From assembly GCF_010093345.1 (NCBI RefSeq), contig NZ_PDWT01000002.1:124001-188000 (forward strand): a stretch of DNA of 64,000 nucleotides. Direction: 5' to 3'. Below, piece after piece: positions 17,353 through 24,835 of the stretch (positions within the stretch are counted from its first letter, which is position 1; every line of letters starts with the position of its first letter). Origin of the DNA: Pseudoxanthomonas yeongjuensis (GTDB lineage: Bacteria > Pseudomonadota > Gammaproteobacteria > Xanthomonadales > Xanthomonadaceae). The notes below the pieces were generated by a model. The model was not told the origin of the DNA. It did no database searches and was given only the letters and a program-made list of their open reading frames with translations. Both the position numbers and the translations under genes were made by a program.

Positions 17353-19080
17353 TCAGCCGCGGCCGATGCGCGCCTGCAGCAGGGCGCGCAGTTCGTACTT
17401 GTCGGCTTCGTCCAGCCCGCCGTCGCGGTTCTTGGCCTGCAGTTCCTCGATGCGCTGTTCGACCGTCTGCCGTTCCAGCTGGGCCACGGCGTCGTGCAGC
17501 TCCATGCGCCAGGTGGTTTCGTTGCCGGGCAGCGCATGCGACGCCAGCTTCTGCAGCGCGGCCAGTTCGTCGCGTCCGGAGAAATGCTGCAGCAAGGCGC
17601 CGGTGCTGATTTCGGGGCGTGCATGGACCAGCGACAGCAACTCCACCAGCAATTCGACGCCGGGTTGCTTCAGGTCGCGGAAGCCATAAGGCGGCATCAG
17701 CGAAAGTCCCAGCGACGGCTGCTGCAGCAATACCGAGATCGCGCCGCGCACCAGGCTGCGCTTCTGCGTGGCCACCGGCGCGCGCGAAACGGGTTTCGGC
17801 TTTTCCGGCAGGGCCTGCGCTTGCCGCACGCCGACGCCGGTGATCTCGCCCAGGCGTTGCCGCATCAGGTCGCCGAACGCGCCATCGGGGATCTGCGCGA
17901 GCAGCGGCCTGGCGCGCTCGGCCAGGCGCGCCTTGCCATCCAGCGTGGAAAGATTCACGTCCTTGCCTAGTTCGTCGTAGAAGAACTGCGACAGCGGCGT
18001 CGCCTGTTGCAGGCGCCTGTCGAAACCGGCGGCGCCTTCGCTGCGCACGATGCTGTCCGGATCCTCGCCATCGGGCAGGAACAGGAAGAACGCCTGGCGC
18101 CCGTCCTTCATCCGCGGCAACACCGATTCCAGCGCCTTCCACGCCGCGCGTTGTCCGGCGGCATCGCCATCGAAGCAGAAATACACGTCCGGCGAGTTGC
18201 GGAACAACAGCTCGGCGTGGTCCGGCGTGGTCGCCGTGCCCAGCGTCGCCACGGCTTGGGTCACTCCATACTGGAACAGCGAGACCACGTCCATGTAGCC
18301 CTCGACCACGACCAGTCGTTCGATCTTCTGGTTGGCCTGGCGCACCTGCCACAGGCCGTAGAGTTCGCGGCCCTTGTGGAACAGCGGCGTCTCCGGCGAG
18401 TTGAGGTACTTCGGCCCATCGTCCTTGGCCAGCACGCGGCCGCCGAAGGCGATCACCCGGCCGCGGCGATCGTGGATCGGGAACATCACCCGGTCGCGGA
18501 ACTTGTCGTACACGCGACCGTTGTCGCTGCGCGACAACATGCCGGTCTTGTCGAGCAGCTTGATCCGGCGTTCGTCGGTGCCCAGCGCGTCTTTCAACGC
18601 GGAAAATCCATCGGGCGCGTAGCCGATCGAGAACTGCGCGCGGATGCTGTCATCGACGCCGCGCTGGTCGAGATAGGTTTTTGCCTTGTCGCTTTCCTGC
18701 AGCTGGCGCTGGAAGAACTTCGCCGCCGCGTCCAGCGCCGCGTACATGTCGCGGCCGTCGTCGGTTTCGTTGCGCTTCTGCGTTTCCTTGGGCACTTCCA
18801 TGCCCACGCGCTTGGCCAGCTCGTCGACCGCGTCGAGGAACTCCAGGCGGTCGTAGTTCATCAGGAACGAGATCGCGGTGCCGTGCGCGCCGCAACCGAA
18901 GCAGTGGTAGAACTGCTTGGTCTGCGACACCGTGAACGACGGCGAGCGCTCGTCGTGGAACGGACAGCGCGCCGAGTACTCCTTGCCCTGGCGTTTCAAC
19001 GGCACGCGCGTGCCGATCACCTCGACGATGTCGGTGCGGGCGAGGAGATCGTCGATGAAGGCGTCGGGGATGCGTGCCAT
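17353..19080 (-). CDS. dnaG: DNA primase DnaG
   Basis: It makes the RNA primers for replication. The N-terminal CHC2 zinc finger is complete (C39, H42, C60, C63 in ARCPFHDER...YHCFGCGAHG). It is followed by the catalytic core with KYLNSPETPLFHKGRELYG and the TOPRIM motifs VVVEGYMDVVSL and YFCFDGDAAGQRAAWKAL. The C-terminal part (from about 430) is the variable DnaB-helicase-binding region. At 575 residues the length is normal. In most gammaproteobacteria dnaG directly follows rpsU; here four genes plus yqeY lie between them. rpoD is not visible in the window. Confidence 0.97.
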   Translation of the reverse strand: MARIPDAFIDDLLARTDIVEVIGTRVPLKRQGKEYSARCPFHDERSPSFTVSQTKQFYHCFGCGAHGTAISFLMNYDRLEFLDAVDELAKRVGMEVPKETQKRNETDDGRDMYAALDAAAKFFQRQLQESDKAKTYLDQRGVDDSIRAQFSIGYAPDGFSALKDALGTDERRIKLLDKTGMLSRSDNGRVYDKFRDRVMFPIHDRRGRVIAFGGRVLAKDDGPKYLNSPETPLFHKGRELYGLWQVRQANQKIERLVVVEGYMDVVSLFQYGVTQAVATLGTATTPDHAELLFRNSPDVYFCFDGDAAGQRAAWKALESVLPRMKDGRQAFFLFLPDGEDPDSIVRSEGAAGFDRRLQQATPLSQFFYDELGKDVNLSTLDGKARLAERARPLLAQIPDGAFGDLMRQRLGEITGVGVRQAQALPEKPKPVSRAPVATQKRSLVRGAISVLLQQPSLGLSLMPPYGFRDLKQPGVELLVELLSLVHARPEISTGALLQHFSGRDELAALQKLASHALPGNETTWRMELHDAVAQLERQTVEQRIEELQAKNRDGGLDEADKYELRALLQARIGRG

Positions 19081-19085
19081 CTTGT

Positions 19086-19412
19086 CTAGGAGCGGATCAG
19101 GCGTTCAAGAAGCAGTGATTGCAGATCGCGTCGGGTGTCCAGCACAGCCAGCACCAACACCCGGCCGGCCTCGATGCGATAGACGATACGCCACGGGCGT
19201 TCCAGCAGTTCGCGGTAGTGCAATACGCCGACGGCGCGCAATTCGGGGACGATCCTGCCGCGTCGCGCTTGCGACTCCAGGGCCCGTGCCCGCCGCTCGA
19301 GCGTGTCGAGAACCTGCATTGCAGCCGCGGGGTCGTCCGCGGCGATGTAATCGACCAGGCTTTCGAGATCATTGCGTGCGGTGTCGGTCCATAACACCAC
19401 GCTCCTAGTCAC
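19086..19412 (-). CDS. RelE/ParE-superfamily toxin
   Basis: This is a 108-residue ParE-like toxin. The fold signature is an N-terminal two-helix hairpin (TARNDLESLVDYIAADDPAAAMQVLDTLERRARALE) followed by a strand block with GRIVPELRAVGVLHYRELLERPWRIVYRIEAGRVLVLAVLDTRR. This matches ParE-type members, which act on DNA gyrase, better than the RelE mRNA nucleases, but the target cannot be settled by reading. Its start overlaps the antitoxin stop by 8 bases, the usual coupling. Only 5 bases separate its stop from the dnaG start, so dnaG may be read through from the toxin-antitoxin promoter. Confidence 0.85.
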   Translation of the reverse strand: MTRSVVLWTDTARNDLESLVDYIAADDPAAAMQVLDTLERRARALESQARRGRIVPELRAVGVLHYRELLERPWRIVYRIEAGRVLVLAVLDTRRDLQSLLLERLIRS

Positions 19413-19680
19413 GTCGCTTTTCCAGCTTGCGCCGCAGGGCCGTGAATGTCTGCGCCTGCGTACTGGTGCGTCCTGTCTGGATATCGGCCTCGCCCTGGGT
19501 CATCAGCTTCAACATGGCCAGGCTCTGCTGCTGGCGCTGGAAGCTCTCGAAACTTTGCACGACGGCGCTGCCACGACCGTTCTGGGTCAGCACGACCGCC
19601 TGGTTGTCTTCCTGCAGGTGCTTCAGCCATTGACTGGCGCCGGCCTTGAAATCGCTCAGGCTGATGACAGGATCGCTCAT
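19405..19680 (-). CDS. Phd/YefM-family antitoxin
   Basis: This 91-residue protein is the partner of the adjacent ParE-like toxin. Its N-terminus (VISLSDFKAGASQWLKHLQEDNQAVVLTQNGRGSAVVQSFESFQ) is the classic Phd/YefM DNA-binding and dimer fold. The charged C-terminal tail (RRKLEKRRD) is the expected toxin-binding part. Antitoxins of this family repress their own promoter, and a palindrome lies at the expected place just upstream. Confidence 0.88.
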   Translation of the reverse strand: MSDPVISLSDFKAGASQWLKHLQEDNQAVVLTQNGRGSAVVQSFESFQRQQQSLAMLKLMTQGEADIQTGRTSTQAQTFTALRRKLEKRRD

Positions 19681-19690
19681 CTTCGCATCT

Positions 19691-19720
19691 CCAATTCGGT
19701 CCGAATTCGGTTGGAGTATA
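19691..19720 (-). promoter_or_regulatory. Toxin-antitoxin promoter and operator
   Basis: On the minus strand a TATACT -10 box (19715-19720) is followed by a perfect 10-bp palindrome CCGAATTCGG (19701-19710) and a second half-copy (19691-19699), ending 10 bases before the antitoxin ATG. An operator between the -10 and the gene is what Phd/YefM autoregulation needs. I see no good -35 box. Confidence 0.6.
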
Positions 19721-19755
19721 GCCGACCCGAAGACTGTGCCCTCGGAGGAAGGTGG

Positions 19756-20274
19756 TTATTCCTCCCGGTTCGCAGCCAATGCCCGCAGTGCGGCGCCGGT
19801 GACGCGTTGCACCGTCCATTCCTCCAGGCCGAGCGCGCCCAGGCTGCGGTAGAAGCGGATCGCCGGCTCGTTCCAGTCCAGCACCGACCATTCGAAGCGG
19901 CCGCAATCGCGTTCGACCGCCAGCCTGGCCAGGTGGACCATCAGGCGCTTGCCCAGGCCCAGGCCACGGAATGGCGGGCGCACGAACAGGTCTTCCAGGT
20001 ACAGGCCGCGCTGGCCGAGGAAGGTGGAGAAGTTGTGGAAGAACAGGGCGAAGCCGGCGGGTTGCCCATCGACTTCGGCGATGAGGACTTCGGCGGCGGG
20101 TCGTTCGCCGAACAACTGTGCCGCCAGCGTGGCTTCGTCGGCCACGGCTTCGTGTGCGAGCTTTTCGTATTCGGCGAGTTCGCGAATGAAGCACAGGATT
20201 TGTCCGACGTCATCGCGCGCTGCAGGGCGTAGTCGCACGTCTGGCGGGATCGGAAGGGATGTCGTTATGGGCAT
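19756..20274 (-). CDS. GNAT-family N-acetyltransferase
   Basis: A 172-residue single-domain acetyltransferase. Visible are VRLRPAARDDVGQILCFIRELAEYEKL at the start, LEDLFVRPPFRGLGLGKRLM (the acetyl-CoA-binding R/Q-x-x-G-x-G/A loop), and FEWSVLDWNEPAIRFYRSLGA. The combination of AEYE, FATFLG-like and LEDLFV sequences places it near the spermidine/thialysine acetyltransferase group, but its substrate is unknown. The start MPITTSLPIP is chosen because it lies 4 bases after the stop of the preceding gene; an upstream in-frame ATG would overlap that gene by about 60 bases. Confidence 0.88.
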   Translation of the reverse strand: MPITTSLPIPPDVRLRPAARDDVGQILCFIRELAEYEKLAHEAVADEATLAAQLFGERPAAEVLIAEVDGQPAGFALFFHNFSTFLGQRGLYLEDLFVRPPFRGLGLGKRLMVHLARLAVERDCGRFEWSVLDWNEPAIRFYRSLGALGLEEWTVQRVTGAALRALAANREE

Positions 20275-20278
20275 TTTC

Positions 20279-20668
20279 TCAACGTTCCTCGCCGTGGAAG
20301 GGTTCAGCGACGACCTGCCACTGGTCTTCATGAACAATGTAGCCGGGCCGCTCCGTCTGCACGATCTCTATCAGGTGGTCATGCTGCCGCGCGATATCCG
20401 CAATGGCGTGCAGGTAACGGACGGCATCGGTGGCGCTGGATCTCAGCCATGAGATTCCGTGCGTCTGCTTGTGCGAAACATTGCGCTTGCGGGCGAACCT
20501 GGCGGGAACCGGCAGATTGGTTTCGAGCCATTGCGTGTGGCTGCGCAATCTTTCTTCTTCCGCATGAGGCAGATTGCCCGAGCGAAGCAAGCGATACGCC
20601 ACAGTCATCAAACCGGTCCGTTGACCGGTCCGTTCATCGCGATCCGGGGTGACGAATCGCAGCAGCAT
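20279..20668 (-). CDS. Conserved hypothetical protein (129 residues)
   Basis: I do not recognise a named domain. The product starts MLLRFVTPDRDERTG and is rich in Arg and His. It contains LETNLPVPARFARKRN, SWLRSSATDAVRYLHAIADIARQHDHLIEIVQTERPGYIVHEDQWQVVAEPF. The aromatic GYIVHEDQWQVVAEPF end resembles that of a short uncharacterised family I recall from pseudomonads and relatives. It sits 6 bases after yqeY and 4 bases before the GNAT gene in a tight minus-strand run, so it is very likely translated. Confidence 0.7.
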   Translation of the reverse strand: MLLRFVTPDRDERTGQRTGLMTVAYRLLRSGNLPHAEEERLRSHTQWLETNLPVPARFARKRNVSHKQTHGISWLRSSATDAVRYLHAIADIARQHDHLIEIVQTERPGYIVHEDQWQVVAEPFHGEER

Positions 20669-20674
20669 CCGGAC

Positions 20675-21121
20675 TCAACCCGCGAACTTCTTCTTCACCA
20701 ATGCCGACACCAGGCCCATGTCGGCCTGTCCGGCCAGCTTCGGCTTCAGCACGCCCATCAGCTTGCCCATGTCGGCCGGGCCGGTGGCGCCGGTCTCGGC
20801 AATGGCGGCGTCGATGGCCGCAAGGATCTCGGTCTCGCCGAGCTTGGCAGGCAGATACTTCTCGATCACCACGATCTCGGCGCGCTCGATGGCGGCCAGG
20901 TCTTCGCGGCCTGCGGCCTCGAACTGGCTGACCGAATCCTTGCGCTGCTTGACCATTTTTTCCATGACGGCGAGCACGGCGGCGTCATCCAGCTCGATGC
21001 GCTCGTCCACCTCACGCTGCTTGATCCCGGCGTTGATCAGGCGCACCACGCCCAGCGTGTGCTTGTCGCCGCCCTTCATCGCGGCTTTCATGTCTTCGAC
21101 GAGCTGCTGTTTCAGGGACAT
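20675..21121 (-). CDS. yqeY: GatB/YqeY-domain protein
   Basis: A 148-residue YqeY-family protein, related to the tail domain of the GatB amidotransferase subunit. The family start MSLKQQLVEDMKAAMKGGDKHTLGVVRLI is clear, as are the middle VVIEKYLPAKLGETEI and the end GPADMGKLMGVLKPKLAGQADMGLV. It commonly follows rpsU and precedes dnaG in proteobacteria. A role in tRNA-dependent amidation has been proposed but not firmly shown. The frame stays open upstream through the repeat at 21180, but family sequence begins at this ATG. Confidence 0.92.
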   Translation of the reverse strand: MSLKQQLVEDMKAAMKGGDKHTLGVVRLINAGIKQREVDERIELDDAAVLAVMEKMVKQRKDSVSQFEAAGREDLAAIERAEIVVIEKYLPAKLGETEILAAIDAAIAETGATGPADMGKLMGVLKPKLAGQADMGLVSALVKKKFAG

Positions 21122-21179
21122 GTGGATCTCCAGGTTGTTGATTAAAACCGTATGCCAAGGCGTGCCGTCCTCTCGCCTC

Positions 21180-21246
21180 GTAGATCCGAGCTTGCTCGGA
21201 TGCATTTCGCATTGAGGCAAGAGCATCCGAGCAAGCTCGGACCTAC
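21180..21246. repeat. REP-like element, GTAGATCCGAGC subfamily
   Basis: GTAGATCCGAGCTTGCTCGG on the left pairs with CCGAGCAAGCTCGGACCTAC on the right, with GATGCATTTCGCATTGAGGCAAGAGCATC between. It sits between rpsU and yqeY on the minus strand, after the rpsU terminator, and so separates the two transcripts. It is nearly the same as the element at 41666. Confidence 0.88.
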
Positions 21247-21273
21247 AAGACCGGGGCGATGCTCGCCACGGCC

Positions 21274-21313
21274 AAAAACACAAAAAGCCGGCTACGCTCG
21301 CGCGTGCCGGCTT
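21274..21313 (-). terminator. Rho-independent terminator after rpsU
   Basis: Read on the minus strand, AAGCCGGC and GCCGGCTT form an 8-bp stem around a 13-base loop, followed by TTTTTGTGTTTTT. It starts 18 bases after the rpsU stop and should strongly reduce read-through into yqeY and dnaG. Confidence 0.85.
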
Positions 21314-21331
21314 CTGGCGAAGCGACGCGGC

Positions 21332-21547
21332 TCAGTACAGGCGCTGCTTCTTGGTGACGTCGCGCGAGCTGCGGCGCAGCTGGCGCTTCACCGCGGCGGC
21401 GGCCTTGCGCTTGCGTTCCTGGGTCGGCTTCTCGTAGAACTCGCGCTTGCGGGTTTCGGCCAGAACACCGGCTTTTTCGCAGGTACGCTTGAAGCGACGC
21501 AGAGCAAACTCAAAAGGCTCGTTTTCGCGGACTTTGACGCTGGGCAT
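21332..21547 (-). CDS. rpsU: Small ribosomal subunit protein bS21
   Basis: This 71-residue ribosomal protein helps mRNA binding at initiation. The sequence [21 protein letters not shown] and the basic tail [24 protein letters not shown] are diagnostic, and the length is exact for the family. It is divergent from tsaD, as in E. coli, where rpsU-dnaG-rpoD form the macromolecular-synthesis operon. Here a terminator and a repeat follow rpsU at once. Confidence 0.97.
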   Translation of the reverse strand: MPSVKVRENEPFEFALRRFKRTCEKAGVLAETRKREFYEKPTQERKRKAAAAVKRQLRRSSRDVTKKQRLY

Positions 21548-21671
21548 GGAATCTCCGGGACACAAACAACCGGGTCAGTCCCGGCGAGCCGCGTATGATA
21601 ACGGCTCCCCGGGGCTGCCTGCAACCCGCCCGGGCGCTGGAATCCTGCCCTCAAGCCCACATTTCGAGCCC

Positions 21672-22724
21672 ATGCGCGTCCTCGGCATTGAAACCTCCTG
21701 CGATGAAACCGGCGTGGCCGTCTTCGACACGGCCTTGCCGGGCAGCGCCGGACTGCGGGCCCACGCGGTCTACAGCCAGATCGCCCTGCATGCCGAATAC
21801 GGCGGCGTGGTGCCCGAACTGGCCAGCCGCGACCACGTGCGCAAGCTGCTGCCGCTGGTCAGACAGACCCTGGCCGAGGCCGACCTGAAGCTCGGAGACC
21901 TCGACGGGGTGGCCTATACCGCCGGCCCCGGGCTGGTCGGGGCGCTGCTGGTCGGGGCCGGGGTGGCCCGTTCCCTGGCCTGGGCGCTGGAAGTCCCGGC
22001 GCTGGGCGTGCACCACATGGAAGGCCACCTGCTGGCGCCGCTGATGGAAGACGACCCACCCGAACCTCCCTTCGTGGCCCTGCTGGTCTCCGGGGGACAT
22101 ACCCAGCTGGTTGCGGTGGACGCCATCGGCCGCTACCGGTTGCTGGGCGAAACCCTGGACGACGCCGCTGGCGAGGCCTTCGACAAGACCGCCAAGGTCA
22201 TGGGCCTGCCATATCCGGGCGGCCCACAGCTGGCGGCGCTGGCGGAAGGCGGGAAGCCAGGCGCCTACAAGTTCTCCCGGCCGATGACCGACCGGCCCGG
22301 GCTGGATTTCAGCTTCAGCGGCCTGAAGACCCAGGTCATGCTGGCCTGGCGCGACAGCGACCAGAGCGATACGACCCGGGCCGACATCGCCCGCGGATTC
22401 GAGGACGCGGTGGTCGATACCCTGGCGATCAAGTGCCAGCGCGCGCTCGACGAAGCCGGCAGCGACACCCTGGTGATCGCTGGCGGCGTCGGCGCCAACA
22501 AGCGCCTGCGGGCCAAACTGCACGACATCGCCGGCAAGCGCGGCGGACGGGCCTGCTTCCCGCGCCCAGAGCTGTGCACCGACAACGGCGCGATGATCGC
22601 CTTCGCTGGCGCGTTGCGGTTGCAGGCCGGGCAGTTCGAGGATGCGGCGGTGAGGGTGACGCCACGCTGGGATATGGCGACGTTGCCGGAAGTGGCTAGC
22701 GAAAAGCCGGAACTTCAGCAATAG
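21672..22724 (+). CDS. tsaD: tRNA N6-threonylcarbamoyladenosine transferase TsaD
   Basis: TsaD transfers the threonylcarbamoyl group to A37 of ANN-decoding tRNAs, working with TsaB, TsaC and TsaE. The 350-residue product opens with [19 protein letters not shown]. It has the metal-binding [33 protein letters not shown] and the C-terminal [12 protein letters not shown] and CTDNGAMIA motifs of the ASKHA fold. The start is the first ATG that matches the family. It is divergent from rpsU across 124 bases. Confidence 0.97.
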   Translation: MRVLGIETSCDETGVAVFDTALPGSAGLRAHAVYSQIALHAEYGGVVPELASRDHVRKLLPLVRQTLAEADLKLGDLDGVAYTAGPGLVGALLVGAGVARSLAWALEVPALGVHHMEGHLLAPLMEDDPPEPPFVALLVSGGHTQLVAVDAIGRYRLLGETLDDAAGEAFDKTAKVMGLPYPGGPQLAALAEGGKPGAYKFSRPMTDRPGLDFSFSGLKTQVMLAWRDSDQSDTTRADIARGFEDAVVDTLAIKCQRALDEAGSDTLVIAGGVGANKRLRAKLHDIAGKRGGRACFPRPELCTDNGAMIAFAGALRLQAGQFEDAAVRVTPRWDMATLPEVASEKPELQQ

Positions 22725-22743
22725 CGGGCGGGAAATTCCTGCC

Positions 22744-22840
22744 GTCATTCCAGCGAATGCCGGGATCGACTTTGCTTCAGCCTTCGAACGAACAGGTGTT
22801 CAACAAGATCAAGATGGATCCCAGCGTTCGCTGGGATGAC
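22744..22840. repeat. Imperfect palindromic repeat (GTCATTCCAGCG...CGCTGGGATGAC)
   Basis: The left arm GTCATTCCAGCGAATGCCGG and the right arm CCCAGCGTTCGCTGGGATGAC-type sequence are complementary at their ends, around a spacer of about 50 bases. Repeats of this GTCATTCC...GGGATGAC form are widespread between genes of proteobacteria. It lies between tsaD and folB. Confidence 0.75.
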
Positions 22841-22864
22841 GAACAAAAGCGGCTACGCTTCCCT

Positions 22865-22892
22865 CACTCCTCACTCCTCACTCCTCACTCCG
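22865..22892 (+). repeat. Four tandem CACTCCT heptamers before folB
   Basis: CACTCCT is repeated three times exactly and a fourth time as CACTCCG, ending 3 bases before the folB ATG. The run takes the place where a ribosome-binding site should be and is close to an anti-Shine-Dalgarno sequence instead. Copy number could vary by slippage. Confidence 0.85.
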
Positions 22893-22895
22893 CTC

Positions 22896-23249
22896 ATGGA
22901 CAAAGTCTTCATAGAAGGTCTCGAGATCGACGCCCTGATCGGCATCTACGACTGGGAGCGGCGCATCCGCCAGACCCTGCGTTTCGACCTGGAAATGGGT
23001 TTCGACAACCGCAAGCCCGCGGCCAGCGACGACATCGCCGACACGCTCAACTACAAGGCGGTGAGCAAGCGCCTGATCGAGTTCGTCGGCCAGTCGGACT
23101 ACGGTCTGGTGGAAACCCTGGCCGAACGCTGCGCGGAAATCGTGCTGGCCGAATTCGGCGTGTCCTGGCTGCGGCTGAAACTCAGCAAGCCCGGCGCGGT
23201 GCGCGGCGCGGTGGCGGTGGGCGTGATCATCGAGCGCAACCGCGGCTGA
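22896..23249 (+). CDS. folB: Dihydroneopterin aldolase FolB
   Basis: FolB cleaves 7,8-dihydroneopterin to 6-hydroxymethyl-dihydropterin in folate synthesis. The 117-residue protein starts MDKVFIEGLEIDALIGIYDWERRIRQ, with the conserved GIYDWER, DTLNYKAVSK and SDYGLVETLAERCAE (active-site glutamate and lysine region). The start at 22896 is chosen because upstream residues come from the tandem heptamer repeat. No usual ribosome-binding site precedes it. The stop overlaps the folK start. Confidence 0.93.
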   Translation: MDKVFIEGLEIDALIGIYDWERRIRQTLRFDLEMGFDNRKPAASDDIADTLNYKAVSKRLIEFVGQSDYGLVETLAERCAEIVLAEFGVSWLRLKLSKPGAVRGAVAVGVIIERNRG

Positions 23250-23731
23250 TGGGCAAGGCCTATCTGAGTCTGGGCAGCAATGTGTTGCCGGAACGAAACC
23301 TGGCTTCGGCCCTGCGCGCGTTGCGGGAAAGGTTCGGTGCGTTGCTGGTTTCTCCGGTCTATCGGACCAAGGCGATCGGATTCGACGGCCCTGATTTCCT
23401 CAATGCCGCCGCCGTGCTCGATTCCGACCTCGGCGTGCGCGAACTCAACGACTGGCTGCATGCGCTGGAAGACGCGCATGGCCGCGATCGTAGCGGGCCG
23501 CGTTTTGGCGATCGGCCGCTGGATATCGACATCGTGTTCTATGACGATCTGGTCATGCAGGGGCCCGGCAGCTTGCGCCTGCCGCGTCCGGAACTGCAGC
23601 ATGCGTTCGTGCTCAGGCCATTGGCGGATATCGCTCCGGACTTCGTGGATCCGGTGTCGGGTCGGACTCTGGCCGATCTGTGGGCGCAGTCGCCAGAGAG
23701 CGGTGTCCCGATGCAACTAGTGGAAGGCTGA
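23249..23731 (+). CDS. folK: 2-amino-4-hydroxy-6-hydroxymethyldihydropteridine pyrophosphokinase FolK
   Basis: FolK attaches pyrophosphate to the FolB product, the next folate step. The 160-residue HPPK shows SLGSNVLPERNL, SPVYRTKAIGFDGPDFLNAAAVL, the catalytic block DRSGPRFGDRPLDIDIVFYDD, and PRPELQHAFVLRPLADIAP. Its ATG overlaps the folB stop (TGATG), so the two are translationally coupled. A palindromic repeat begins 2 bases after the stop. Confidence 0.95.
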   Translation: MGKAYLSLGSNVLPERNLASALRALRERFGALLVSPVYRTKAIGFDGPDFLNAAAVLDSDLGVRELNDWLHALEDAHGRDRSGPRFGDRPLDIDIVFYDDLVMQGPGSLRLPRPELQHAFVLRPLADIAPDFVDPVSGRTLADLWAQSPESGVPMQLVEG

Positions 23732-23732
23732 C

Positions 23733-23827
23733 GTGGGAGCGGCGTCCCGCCGCGAGCCCTCCCCCCAAGCGCACGCATTGCTTGCTCGGCGACTCATGCA
23801 AGAGCTCGCGGCGGGACGCCGCTCCTA
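23733..23827. repeat. REP-like element, GTGGGAGCG variant
   Basis: The left arm GTGGGAGCGGCGTCCCGCCG and the right arm GCGGCGGGACGCCGCTCCTAC pair over about 20 bp; the middle of about 50 bases is not conserved with the other copies. The left end has GTGG in place of GTAG. It directly follows folK. Confidence 0.82.
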
Positions 23828-23915
23828 CGTCATGCCGCCCCCACAATGACTTCCGGCAGCTTGCGGCGCCCGTCCGCAGGCGGCACGCTATCCGCATCGT
23901 CACTGGGGAAGGGTC

Positions 23916-24743
23916 ATGTTCGAGAAATTTTCGCGTAGCTGGGAACTGGTCAAGGCCAGCGCCGGGGTCCTGCGCTCCGACAAGGAGCTGATGCTGTTCC
24001 CGCTGATTTCCGGTGCCGCCACCCTGGTGGTGATGGCGACGTTCCTGATCCCGGTATTCGCGCTGCGCATCTTCGAGAACGGCATCGGCATAGGCGGCGC
24101 GGTACTCGGCTTCCTGTTCTACTTCTGCCAGTACAGCGTGATCATCTTCTTCAACTGCGCGCTGGTCGGCGCGGCGATGATCCGCCTCGACGGGGGCGAT
24201 CCGACCCTGCGCGACGGTTTCGATGCGGCGAAATCGCGCCTGCCTTCGATCCTCGGCTATGCGGCCATCGCCGCAACCGTTGGCGTATTTCTGCAGGCGC
24301 TCAAGAACAAGGACAACAATTTCATCGTGCGCCTGGTCGGCAGCGGCCTCGGCGCCGCCTGGACCCTGGCCACCTTCCTGGTGGTGCCGGTGCTGGTCAG
24401 CCGCGACATCGGTCCGATCGACGCGTTGAAGGAAAGCGTAACCCTGCTCAGGCGCACCTGGGGCGAGAACGCGATCGGCAACGTCGGCATCGGCGCCGCG
24501 TTTGGACTCATCACTTTCCTGTCCCTGCTGGTCGGCGCCGGACTGGTGTTCGCCGCGTACCAGGTGTCGCTGCCGCTGGCGATCGGGATCGGCGCGATTT
24601 TCCTGCTCGGCGTGCTGTTGCTCGGCATCTACCAGGCCGCGCTGAGCGGAGTGTATTCGGCGGCGCTGTACCGCTACGCGGTATCGCACGAAGCGCCGGC
24701 GGCGTTCCGCGGCGCGATGCTGGAAGACGCGTTCCGCGCGTAG
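23916..24743 (+). CDS. DUF6159-like polytopic membrane protein
   Basis: A 275-residue inner-membrane protein with about six hydrophobic segments and no catalytic motif I can identify. It begins MFEKFSRSWELVKASAGVLRSDKELMLFPLIS, typical of an uncharacterised membrane family annotated DUF6159, and has DAKxRLPSILGYA-like and VPVLVSRDIGPIDALKESVTLLRRTWGEN segments. The last codon runs into a palindromic repeat: its stop codon TAG is part of the GTAGGAGCG head at 24740. The neighbours are folate genes, but no link to folate is apparent. Confidence 0.8.
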   Translation: MFEKFSRSWELVKASAGVLRSDKELMLFPLISGAATLVVMATFLIPVFALRIFENGIGIGGAVLGFLFYFCQYSVIIFFNCALVGAAMIRLDGGDPTLRDGFDAAKSRLPSILGYAAIAATVGVFLQALKNKDNNFIVRLVGSGLGAAWTLATFLVVPVLVSRDIGPIDALKESVTLLRRTWGENAIGNVGIGAAFGLITFLSLLVGAGLVFAAYQVSLPLAIGIGAIFLLGVLLLGIYQAALSGVYSAALYRYAVSHEAPAAFRGAMLEDAFRA

Positions 24744-24819
24744 GAGCGACGTAAGTCGCGAAGGACATGCATGTAATCCGGGTATGCCGCACGCCCATCG
24801 CGACTAACGTCGCTCCTAC
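24740..24819. repeat. REP-like element, GTAGGAGCG subfamily, overlapping a stop codon
   Basis: The arms GTAGGAGCGACGTAAGTCGCG and CGCGACTAACGTCGCTCCTAC are complementary over about 20 bases with one shift. The TAG of the left GTAG (24741-24743) is the stop codon of the preceding membrane-protein gene. The element separates two convergent genes. Confidence 0.87.
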
Positions 24820-24835
24820 GCCATTTCTACGCCGA

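Noticed and set aside
22744-22892. CRISPR-like array before folB
   Set aside because: Heptamer units without spacers and a single palindrome do not form repeat-spacer units.
22757-23248. N-terminal extension of folK through the repeat and folB
   Set aside because: The extension translates palindrome, heptamers and the wrong frame of folB; HPPK sequence begins at 23249.
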